A program made the translations under genes and the position numbers. Source: Osmia lignaria lignaria (taxonomy: Eukaryota > Arthropoda > Insecta > Hymenoptera > Megachilidae). From it: a DNA stretch of 64,000 nt. The DNA lies in contig NW_027478167.1 of NCBI RefSeq assembly GCF_051020975.1, positions 10,230,001 through 10,294,000 of the forward strand, written 5' to 3'. A model generated the notes under the pieces. The model was given only the letters and a program-made list of their open reading frames with translations. It ran no database searches and was not told the origin of the DNA. How positions within the stretch are numbered: position 1 is the first letter of the stretch; each line of letters starts with the position of its first letter. Positions 25,962 through 36,385 of the stretch are shown here, piece by piece.

Positions 25962-26011
25962 CATTTGCAGCTCGCACTAGTGCAGAGTTATCTCAAAGAA
26001 AGGGGCCACGG
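25962..26011 (+). repeat. Internal half-repeat B of the monomer
   Basis: This is the partner of half-repeat A, at offset 205-254 (from catttgcagctcgc to ggggccacgg). It lacks the cgtttccgagatatt piece present in half A. The two halves show that the monomer is itself an old, degenerate repeat. Confidence 0.65.
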
Positions 26012-26053
26012 TGTTTCTGTATCTCTATTATGTTGGTGCGGCTTCGGAACTTT

Positions 26054-26077
26054 AAAATATCTTGATATATCTCGAGA
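26054..26077 (+). repeat. AT-rich palindromic end of the monomer, inverted relative to the cgagatattt elements
   Basis: The sequence aaaatatcttgatatatctc leads into the perfect 8-bp palindrome tctcgaga. In about half the subfamilies the segment reads aaatatctcgatatatctcg, giving two copies 10 bp apart of the reverse complement of cgagatattt. That element occurs forward at offsets 101-110 and 151-160 (25858-25867 and 25908-25917 in this copy). The monomer can therefore in principle fold back on itself, or present repeated sites in both orientations to a DNA-binding protein. Neither is shown by sequence alone. Confidence 0.6.
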
Positions 26078-26079
26078 AC

Positions 26080-28977
26080 TACGCATCTGATCAAAAAATA
26101 TCATAGAACATAAAAAGTAGGAAACTTAATTCTCTACAAAAAAGGTCTCTTAACATTTTGCCATAGCTCGCTTCGTTTCCGAGATATTTGCAGATTTATC
26201 TCAAGGGAAGGGGCCTGACGGACATATTTCGAGATATTTCTTCCTCTTGTTGTTCTTCTTCTGCACAGCTAAGCTGGAAGTGGCATTTGCAGCTCGCACT
26301 AGTGCAGAGTTATCTCAAAGAAAGGGGCCACGGTGTTTCTGTATCTCTATTATGTTGGTGCGGCTTCGGAACTTTTAAATATCTCGATATATCTCGAAAA
26401 CTACGCTTCTGATCAAAAAATATCATAGAACATAAATTGTAGGAAACATAATTCTCTACAAAAAACGTCTCTTAACATTTTGCCATAGCTCGCTTCGTTT
26501 CCGAGATATTTGCAGATTCAGCTCAAAGGAACTGGCCTGACGGACATATTTCGAGATATTTCTTCTTCTTGTTGTTCTTCCTCTGCACAGCTAAGCTGGA
26601 AGTGGTATTTGCAGCTCGCAATAGTGCAGAGTTATCTCAAAGAAAGGGGCCACGGTGTTTCTGTATCTCTATTATGTTGGTGCGGCTTCGGAACTTTTAA
26701 ATATCTTGATATATTTCGAGAACTACGCATCTGATCAAAAAATATCATAGAAGATAAAAAGTAGGAAACTTAATTCTCTACAAAAAAGGTCTCTTAACAT
26801 TTCGCCATAGCTCGCTTCGTTTCCGAGATATTTGCAGATTTATCTCAAGGGAAGGGGCCTGACGGACATATTTCGAGATATTTCTTCTTCTTGTTGTTCT
26901 TCTTCTGCACAGCTAAGCTGGAAGTGGCATTTGCGGCTCGCACTAGTGCAGAGTTATCTCAAAGAAAGGGGCCACGGTGTTTCTGTATCTCTATTATGTT
27001 GGTGCGGCTTCGGAACTTTTAAATATCTCGATATATCTCGAAAACTACGCTTCTGATCAAAAAATATCATAGAACATAAATTGTAGGAAACATAATTCTC
27101 TACAAAAAACGTCTCTTAACATTTTGCCATAGCTCGCTTCGTTTCCGAGATATTTGCAGATTCAGCTCAAAGGAACTGGCCTGACGGACATATTTCGAGA
27201 TATTTCTTCTTCTTGTTGTTCTTCCTCTGCACAGCTAAGCTGGAAGTGGCATTTGCAGCTCGCAATAGTGCAGAGTTATCTCAAAGAGAGGGGCCACGGT
27301 GTTTCTGTATCTCTATTATGTTGGTGCGGCTTCGGAACTTTTAAATATCTTGATATATTTCGAGAACTACGCATCTGATCAAAAAATATCATAGAAGATA
27401 AAAAGTAGGAAACTTAATTCTCTACAAAAAAGGTCTCTTAACATTTCGCCATAGCTCGCTTCGTTTCCGAGATATTTGCAGATTTATCTCAAGGGAAGGG
27501 GCCTGACGGACATATTTCGAGATATTTCTTCCTCTTGTTGTTCTTCTTCTGCACAGCTAAGCTGGAAGTGGCATTTGCAGCTCGCACTAGTGCAGAGTTA
27601 TCTCAAAGAAAGGGGCCACGGTGTTTCTGTATCTCTATTATGTTGGTGCGGCTTCGGAACTTTAAAATATCTTGATATATCTCGAGAACTACGCATCTGA
27701 TCAAAAAATATCATAGAACATAAAAAGTAGGAAACTTAATTCTCTACAAAAAAGGTCTCTTAACATTTTGCCATAGCTCGCTTCGTTTCCGAGATATTTG
27801 CAGATTCAGCTCAAAGGAACTGGCCTGACGGACATATTTCGAGATATTTCTTCTTCTTGTTGTTCTTCCTCTGCACAGCTAAGCTGGAAGTGGTATTTGC
27901 AGCTCGCAATAGTGCAGAGTTATCTCAAAGAAAGGGGCCACGGTGTTTCTGTATCTCTATTATGTTGGTGCGGCTTCGGAACTTTTAAATATCTTGATAT
28001 ATTTCGAGAACTACGCATCTGATCAAAAAATATCATAGAAGATAAAAAGTAGGAAACTTAATTCTCTACAAAAAAGGTCTCTTAACATTTCGCCATAGCT
28101 CGCTTCGTTTCCGAGATATTTGCAGATTTATCTCAAGGGAAGGGGCCTGACGGACATATTTCGAGATATTTCTTCTTCTTGTTGTTCTTCTTCTGCACAG
28201 CTAAGCTGGAAGTGGCATTTGCGGCTCGCACTAGTGCAGAGTTATCTCAAAGAAAGGGGCCACGGTGTTTCTGTATCTCTATTATGTTGGTGCGGCTTCG
28301 GAACTTTTAAATATCTCGATATATCTCGAAAACTACGCTTCTGATCAAAAAATATCATAGAACATAAATTGTAGAAAACATAATTCTCTACAAAAAAGGT
28401 CTCTTAACATTTTGCCATAGCTCGCTTCGTTTCCGAGATATTTGCAGATTTATCTCAAGGGAAGGGGCCTGACGGACATATTTCGAGATATTTCTTCTTC
28501 TTGTTGTTCTTCTTCTGCACAGCTAAGCTGGAAGTGGCATTTGCGGCTCGCACTAGTGCAGAGTTATCTCAAAGAAAGGGGCCACGGTGTTTCTGTATCC
28601 CTATTATGTTGGTGCGGCTTCGGAACTTTTAAATATCTCGATATATCTCGAAAACTACGCTTCTGATCAAAAAATATCATAGAACATAAATTGTAGGAAA
28701 CATAATTCTCTACAAAAAACGTCTCTTAACATTTTGCCATAGCTCGCTTCGATTCCGAGATATTTGCAGATTCAGCTCAAAGGAACTGGCCTGACGGACA
28801 TATTTCGAGATATTTCTTCTTCTTGTTGTTCTTCCTCTGCACAGCTAAGCTGGAAGTGGCATTTGCAGCTCGCCATAGTGCAGAGTTATCTCAAAGAAAG
28901 GGGCCACGGTGTTTCTGTATCTCTATTATGTTGGTACGGCTTCGGAACTTTTAAATATCTTGATATATCTCGAGAAC
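26080..28977 (+). repeat. Nine-copy block, first instance of a long duplication
   Basis: The nine copies 26080-28977 reappear in the same order at 31554-34451, exactly 17 monomers (5474 bp) away. Shared marks in order include agtggtattt, aaagagaggggcc with an atatttcgag end, tttaaaat, a second agtggtattt, tgtagaaaac, gtatccc, and cgattccgag with gctcgccatag and ggtacgg. I saw no difference within the marks compared. Confidence 0.88.
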
Positions 28978-31553
28978 TACGCATCTGATCAAAAAATATC
29001 ATAGAACATAAAAAGTAGGAAACTTAATTCTCTACAAAAAAGGTCTCTTAACATTTTGCCATAGCTCGCTTCGTTTCCGAGATATTTGCAGATTTATCTC
29101 AAGGGAAGGGGCCTGACGGACATATTTCGAGATATTTCTTCCTCTTGTTGTTCTTCTTCTGCACAGCTAAGCTGGAAGTGGCATTTGCAGCTCGCACTAG
29201 TGCAGAGTTATCTCAAAGAAAGGGGCCACGGTGTTTCTGTATCTCTATTATGTTGGTGCGGCTTCGGAACTTTTAAATATCTCGATATATCTCGAAAACT
29301 ACGCTTCTGATCAAAAAATATCATAGAACATAAATTGTAGGAAACATAATTCTCTACAAAAAACGTCTCTTAACATTTTGCCATAGCTCGCTTCGTTTCC
29401 GAGATATTTGCAGATTCAGCTCAAAGGAACTGGCCTGACGGACATATTTCGAGATATTTCTTCTTCTTGTTGTTCTTCCTCTGCACAGCTAAGCTGGAAG
29501 TGGTATTTGCAGCTCGCAATAGTGCAGAGTTATCTCAAAGAAAGGGGCCACGGTGTTTCTGTATCTCTATTATGTTGGTGCGGCTTCGGAACTTTTAAAT
29601 ATCTTGATATATTTCGAGAACTACGCATCTGATCAAAAAATATCATAGAAGATAAAAAGTAGGAAACTTAATTCTCTACAAAAAAGGTCTCTTAACATTT
29701 CGCCATAGCTCGCTTCGTTTCCGAGATATTTGCAGATTTATCTCAAGGGAAGGGGCCTGACGGACATATTTCGAGATATTTCTTCTTCTTGTTGTTCTTC
29801 TTCTGCACAGCTAAGCTGGAAGTGGCATTTGCGGCTCGCACTAGTGCAGAGTTATCTCAAAGAAAGGGGCCACGGTGTTTCTGTATCTCTATTATGTTGG
29901 TGCGGCTTCGGAACTTTTAAATATCTCGATATATCTCGAAAACTACGCTTCTGATCAAAAAATATCATAGAACATAAATTGTAGGAAACATAATTCTCTA
30001 CAAAAAACGTCTCTTAACATTTTGCCATAGCTCGCTTCGATTCCGAGATATTTGCAGATTCAGCTCAAAGGAACTGGCCTGACGGACATATTTCGAGATA
30101 TTTCTTCTTCTTGTTGTTCTTCCTCTGCACAGCTAAGCTGGAAGTGGCATTTGCAGCTCGCCATAGTGCAGAGTTATCTCAAAGAAAGGGGCCACGGTGT
30201 TTCTGTATCTCTATTATGTTGGTACGGCTTCGGAACTTTTAAATATCTTGATATATCTCGAGAACTACGCATCTGATCAAAAAATATCATAGAACATAAA
30301 AAGTAGGAAACTTAATTCTCTACAAAAAAGGTCTCTTAACATTTTGCCATAGCTCGCTTCGTTTCCGAGATATTTGCAGATTTATCTCAAGGGAAGGGGC
30401 CTGACGGACATATTTCGAGATATTTCTTCCTCTTGTTGTTCTTCTTCTGCACAGCTAAGCTGGAAGTGGCATTTGCAGCTCGCACTAGTGCAGAGTTATC
30501 TCAAAGAAAGGGGCCACGGTGTTTCTGTATCTCTATTATGTTGGTGCGGCTTCGGAACTTTTAAATATCTCGATATATCTCGAAAACTACGCTTCTGATC
30601 AAAAAATATCATAGAACATAAATTGTAGGAAACATAATTCTCTACAAAAAACGTCTCTTAACATTTTGCCATAGCTCGCTTCGTTTCCGAGATATTTGCA
30701 GATTCAGCTCAAAGGAACTGGCCTGACGGACATATTTCGAGATATTTCTTCTTCTTGTTGTTCTTCTTCTGCACAGCTAAGCTGGAAGTGGCATTTGCGG
30801 CTCGCACTAGTGCAGAGTTATCTCAAAGAAAGGGGCCACGGTGTTTCTGTATCTCTATTATGTTGGTGCGGCTTCGGAACTTTTAAATATCTCGATATAT
30901 CTCGAAAACTACGCTTCTGATCAAAAAATATCATAGAACATAAATTGTAGAAAACATAATTCTCTACAAAAAAGGTCTCTTAACATTTTGCCATAGCTCG
31001 CTTCGTTTCCGAGATATTTGCAGATTTATCTCAAGGGAAGGGGCCTGACGGACATATTTCGAGATATTTCTTCTTCTTGTTGTTCTTCTTCTGCACAGCT
31101 AAGCTGGAAGTGGCATTTGCGGCTCGCACTAGTGCAGAGTTATCTCAAAGAAAGGGGCCACGGTGTTTCTGTATCCCTATTATGTTGGTGCGGCTTCGGA
31201 ACTTTTAAATATCTCGATATATCTCGAAAACTACGCTTCTGATCAAAAAATATCATAGAACATAAATTGTAGGAAACATAATTCTCTACAAAAAAAGTCT
31301 CTTAACATTTTGCCATAGCTCGCTTCGATTCCGAGATATTTGCAGATTCAGCTCAAAGGAACTGGCCTGACGGACATATTTCGAGATATTTCTTCTTCTT
31401 GTTGTTCTTCCTCTGCACAGCTAAGCTGGAAGTGGCATTTGCAGCTCGCCATAGTGCAGAGTTATCTCAAAGAAAGGGGCCACGGTGTTTCTGTATCTCT
31501 ATTATGTTGGTACGGCTTCGGAACTTTTAAATATCTTGATATATCTCGAGAAC
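28978..31553 (+). repeat. Satellite copies 91-98, rearranged 4/5-copy units between the two duplicated blocks
   Basis: The same subfamilies as in the flanking blocks occur here in altered order, with two mosaic copies (29622-29943 with its tail, and 30588-30909). Copies with agtggtattt, or the mosaic replacing one, occur at 26510, 27798, 29408, 30696 (mosaic), 31984 and 33272. The steps are 4, 5, 4, 4 and 4 monomers. Confidence 0.82.
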
Positions 31554-34451
31554 TACGCATCTGATCAAAAAATATCATAGAACATAAAAAGTAGGAAACT
31601 TAATTCTCTACAAAAAAGGTCTCTTAACATTTTGCCATAGCTCGCTTCGTTTCCGAGATATTTGCAGATTTATCTCAAGGGAAGGGGCCTGACGGACATA
31701 TTTCGAGATATTTCTTCCTCTTGTTGTTCTTCTTCTGCACAGCTAAGCTGGAAGTGGCATTTGCAGCTCGCACTAGTGCAGAGTTATCTCAAAGAAAGGG
31801 GCCACGGTGTTTCTGTATCTCTATTATGTTGGTGCGGCTTCGGAACTTTTAAATATCTCGATATATCTCGAAAACTACGCTTCTGATCAAAAAATATCAT
31901 AGAACATAAATTGTAGGAAACATAATTCTCTACAAAAAACGTCTCTTAACATTTTGCCATAGCTCGCTTCGTTTCCGAGATATTTGCAGATTCAGCTCAA
32001 AGGAACTGGCCTGACGGACATATTTCGAGATATTTCTTCTTCTTGTTGTTCTTCCTCTGCACAGCTAAGCTGGAAGTGGTATTTGCAGCTCGCAATAGTG
32101 CAGAGTTATCTCAAAGAAAGGGGCCACGGTGTTTCTGTATCTCTATTATGTTGGTGCGGCTTCGGAACTTTTAAATATCTTGATATATTTCGAGAACTAC
32201 GCATCTGATCAAAAAATATCATAGAAGATAAAAAGTAGGAAACTTAATTCTCTACAAAAAAGGTCTCTTAACATTTCGCCATAGCTCGCTTCGTTTCCGA
32301 GATATTTGCAGATTTATCTCAAGGGAAGGGGCCTGACGGACATATTTCGAGATATTTCTTCTTCTTGTTGTTCTTCTTCTGCACAGCTAAGCTGGAAGTG
32401 GCATTTGCGGCTCGCACTAGTGCAGAGTTATCTCAAAGAAAGGGGCCACGGTGTTTCTGTATCTCTATTATGTTGGTGCGGCTTCGGAACTTTTAAATAT
32501 CTCGATATATCTCGAAAACTACGCTTCTGATCAAAAAATATCATAGAACATAAATTGTAGGAAACATAATTCTCTACAAAAAACGTCTCTTAACATTTTG
32601 CCATAGCTCGCTTCGTTTCCGAGATATTTGCAGATTCAGCTCAAAGGAACTGGCCTGACGGACATATTTCGAGATATTTCTTCTTCTTGTTGTTCTTCCT
32701 CTGCACAGCTAAGCTGGAAGTGGCATTTGCAGCTCGCAATAGTGCAGAGTTATCTCAAAGAGAGGGGCCACGGTGTTTCTGTATCTCTATTATGTTGGTG
32801 CGGCTTCGGAACTTTTAAATATCTTGATATATTTCGAGAACTACGCATCTGATCAAAAAATATCATAGAAGATAAAAAGTAGGAAACTTAATTCTCTACA
32901 AAAAAGGTCTCTTAACATTTCGCCATAGCTCGCTTCGTTTCCGAGATATTTGCAGATTTATCTCAAGGGAAGGGGCCTGACGGACATATTTCGAGATATT
33001 TCTTCCTCTTGTTGTTCTTCTTCTGCACAGCTAAGCTGGAAGTGGCATTTGCAGCTCGCACTAGTGCAGAGTTATCTCAAAGAAAGGGGCCACGGTGTTT
33101 CTGTATCTCTATTATGTTGGTGCGGCTTCGGAACTTTAAAATATCTTGATATATCTCGAGAACTACGCATCTGATCAAAAAATATCATAGAACATAAAAA
33201 GTAGGAAACTTAATTCTCTACAAAAAAGGTCTCTTAACATTTTGCCATAGCTCGCTTCGTTTCCGAGATATTTGCAGATTCAGCTCAAAGGAACTGGCCT
33301 GACGGACATATTTCGAGATATTTCTTCTTCTTGTTGTTCTTCCTCTGCACAGCTAAGCTGGAAGTGGTATTTGCAGCTCGCAATAGTGCAGAGTTATCTC
33401 AAAGAAAGGGGCCACGGTGTTTCTGTATCTCTATTATGTTGGTGCGGCTTCGGAACTTTTAAATATCTTGATATATTTCGAGAACTACGCATCTGATCAA
33501 AAAATATCATAGAAGATAAAAAGTAGGAAACTTAATTCTCTACAAAAAAGGTCTCTTAACATTTCGCCATAGCTCGCTTCGTTTCCGAGATATTTGCAGA
33601 TTTATCTCAAGGGAAGGGGCCTGACGGACATATTTCGAGATATTTCTTCTTCTTGTTGTTCTTCTTCTGCACAGCTAAGCTGGAAGTGGCATTTGCGGCT
33701 CGCACTAGTGCAGAGTTATCTCAAAGAAAGGGGCCACGGTGTTTCTGTATCTCTATTATGTTGGTGCGGCTTCGGAACTTTTAAATATCTCGATATATCT
33801 CGAAAACTACGCTTCTGATCAAAAAATATCATAGAACATAAATTGTAGAAAACATAATTCTCTACAAAAAAGGTCTCTTAACATTTTGCCATAGCTCGCT
33901 TCGTTTCCGAGATATTTGCAGATTTATCTCAAGGGAAGGGGCCTGACGGACATATTTCGAGATATTTCTTCTTCTTGTTGTTCTTCTTCTGCACAGCTAA
34001 GCTGGAAGTGGCATTTGCGGCTCGCACTAGTGCAGAGTTATCTCAAAGAAAGGGGCCACGGTGTTTCTGTATCCCTATTATGTTGGTGCGGCTTCGGAAC
34101 TTTTAAATATCTCGATATATCTCGAAAACTACGCTTCTGATCAAAAAATATCATAGAACATAAATTGTAGGAAACATAATTCTCTACAAAAAACGTCTCT
34201 TAACATTTTGCCATAGCTCGCTTCGATTCCGAGATATTTGCAGATTCAGCTCAAAGGAACTGGCCTGACGGACATATTTCGAGATATTTCTTCTTCTTGT
34301 TGTTCTTCCTCTGCACAGCTAAGCTGGAAGTGGCATTTGCAGCTCGCCATAGTGCAGAGTTATCTCAAAGAAAGGGGCCACGGTGTTTCTGTATCTCTAT
34401 TATGTTGGTACGGCTTCGGAACTTTTAAATATCTTGATATATCTCGAGAAC
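31554..34451 (+). repeat. Nine-copy block, second instance of a long duplication
   Basis: This matches 26080-28977 copy for copy. The match runs on into the next monomer as far as ttcttcctcttg (about 34620). There the second instance enters a mosaic copy with a 2-bp insertion, while the first continues normally. The break probably marks the end of the duplicated segment. Confidence 0.88.
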
Positions 34452-34775
34452 TACGCATCTGATCAAAAAATATCATAGAACATAAAAAGTAGGAAACTTA
34501 ATTCTCTACAAAAAAGGTCTCTTAACATTTTGCCATAGCTCGCTTCGTTTCCGAGATATTTGCAGATTTATCTCAAGGGAAGGGGCCTGACGGACAAATA
34601 TTTCGAGATATTTCTTCCTCTTGTTGTTCTTCTTCTGCACAGCTAAGCTGGACGTGGCATTTGCGGCTCGCACTAGTGCAGAGTTATCTCAAAGAAAGGG
34701 GCCACGGTGTTTCTGTATCCCTATTATGTTGGTGCGGCTTCGGAACTTTTAAATATCTCGATATATCTCGAAAAC
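34452..34775 (+). repeat. Lengthened satellite monomer (324 bp) and mosaic copy
   Basis: This copy has two extra A bases (cggacaaatatttcg for cggacatatttcg, about 34595-34598), the only insertion in the window. It also has the private change ggacgtgg near 34650. Its left part matches the cctctt subfamily (as at 29086) and its right part matches the gtatccc subfamily (as at 28442), so it looks like a crossover product at the edge of the duplicated block. The insertion breaks the 74-codon frame. Confidence 0.88.
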
Positions 34776-36385
34776 TACGCTTCTGATCAAAAAATGTCAT
34801 AGAACATAAATTGTAGGAAACATAATTCTCTACAAAAAACGTCTCTTAACATTTTGCCATAGCTCGCTTCGTTTCCGAGATATTTGCAGATTCAGCTCAA
34901 AGGAAGTGGCCTGACGGACATATTTCGAGATATTTCTTCTTCTTGTTGTTCTTCCTCTGCACAGCTAAGCTGGAAGTGGCATTTGCAGCTCGCAATAGTG
35001 CAGAGTTATCTCAAAGAAAGGGGCCACGGTGTTTCTGTATCTCTATTATGTTGGTGCGGCTTCGGAACTTTTAAATATCTTGATATATCTCGAGAACTAC
35101 GCATCTGATCAAAAAATATCATAGAACATAAAAAGTAGGAAACTTAATTCTCTACAAAAAAGGTCTCTTAACATTTTGCCATAGCTCGCTTCGTTTCCGA
35201 GATATTTGCAGATTTATCTCAAGGGAAGGGGCCTGACGGACATATTTCGAGATATTTCTTCTTCTTGTTGTTCTTCTTCTGCACAGCTAAGCTGGAAGTG
35301 GCATTTGCCCCTCGCACTAGTGCAGAGTAATCTCAAAGAAAGGGGCCACGGTGTTTCTGTATCTCTATCATGTTGGTGCGGCTTCGGAACTTTTAAATAT
35401 CTCGATATATCTCGAAAACTACGCTTCTGATCAAAAAATATCATAGAACATAAATTGTAGGAAACATAATTCTCTACAAAAAACGTCTCTTAACATTTTG
35501 CCATAGCTCGCTTCGTTTCCGAGATATTTGCAGATTCAGCTCAAAGGAACTGGCCTGACGGACATATTTCGAGATATTTCTTCTTCTTGTTGTTCTTCTT
35601 CTGCACAGCTAAGCTGGAAGTGGCATTTGCGGCTCGCACTAGTGCAGAGTTATCTCAAAGAAAGGGGCTACGGTGTTTCTGTATCTCTATTATGTTGGTG
35701 CGGCTTCGGAACTTTTAAATATCTCGATATATCTCGAAAACTACGCTTCTGATCAAAAAATATCATAGAACATAAAAAGTAGGAAACTTAATTCTCTACA
35801 AAAAAGGTCTCTTAACAGTTTGCCATAGCTCGCTTCGTTTCCGAGATATTTGCAGATTTATCTCAAGGGAAGGGGCCTGTCGGACATATTTCGAGATATT
35901 TCTTCTTCTTGTTGTTCTTCTTCTGCACAGCTAAGCTGGAAGTGGCATTTGCGGCTCGCACTAGTGCAGAGTTATCTCAAAGAAAGGGGCCACGGTGTTT
36001 CTGTATCTCTATTATGTTGGTGCGGCTTCGGAACTTTTAAATATCTCGATATATCTCGAAAACTACGCTTCTGATCAAAAAATATCATAGAACGTAAATT
36101 GTAGAAAACATAATTCTCTACAAAAAAGGTCTCTTAACATTTTGCCATAGCTCGCTTCGTTTCCGAGATATTTGCAGATTTATCTCAAGGGAAGGGGCCT
36201 GACGGACATATTTCGAGATATTTCTTCTTCTTGTTGTTCTTCTTCTGCACAGCTAAGCTGGAAGTGGCATTTGCGGCTCGCACTAGTGCAGAGTTATCTC
36301 AAAGAAAGGGGCCACGGTGTTTCTGTATCCCTATTATGTTGGTGCGGCTTCGGAACTTTTAAATATCTCGATATATCTCGAAAAC
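34776..36385 (+). repeat. Satellite copies 109-113, mixed subfamilies
   Basis: Five copies of 322 bp. One carries gcccctcgc with cagagtaatc and ctatcatg (near 35310-35370). The next is a gattcagctc copy with a gcggctcgc right half and a private ggggctacgg. The following copy has aacagtttgcc and ggcctgtcggac, as at 25190-25250. Confidence 0.82.

Larger units (their letters stand above)
23182..26079 (+). repeat. Satellite copies 73-81, mixed, with a weak 3-copy period
   Basis: Copies with ggcctgtcggac (near 24290 and 25250) are each followed by a copy with cgattccgag and ggaacgggcc, 966 bp apart. The intervening copy carries gttgttgttcctc near 24960. The rare aacagtttgcc variant near 25190 recurs near 35817, so this segment shares ancestry with sequence about 10.6 kb to the right. 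Confidence 0.72.
25758..26079 (+). repeat. Reference monomer (copy 81) used to describe internal structure
   Basis: This copy is close to the majority sequence. In order it contains an A-tract-rich segment (offset 11-64), a first half-repeat (75-142), a TTC-rich tract (158-183), a second half-repeat (205-254), a conserved gttggtgcggcttcgg block (275-290) and an AT-rich end with a tctcgaga palindrome (313-320). Against my hand consensus it differs by cctctt for ttcttc in the pyrimidine tract, cactag for caatag near offset 217-222, and tttaaaat for ttttaaat near offset 294. The consensus has 61 C and 65 G. The choice of start is arbitrary, as in any tandem array. Confidence 0.9.
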
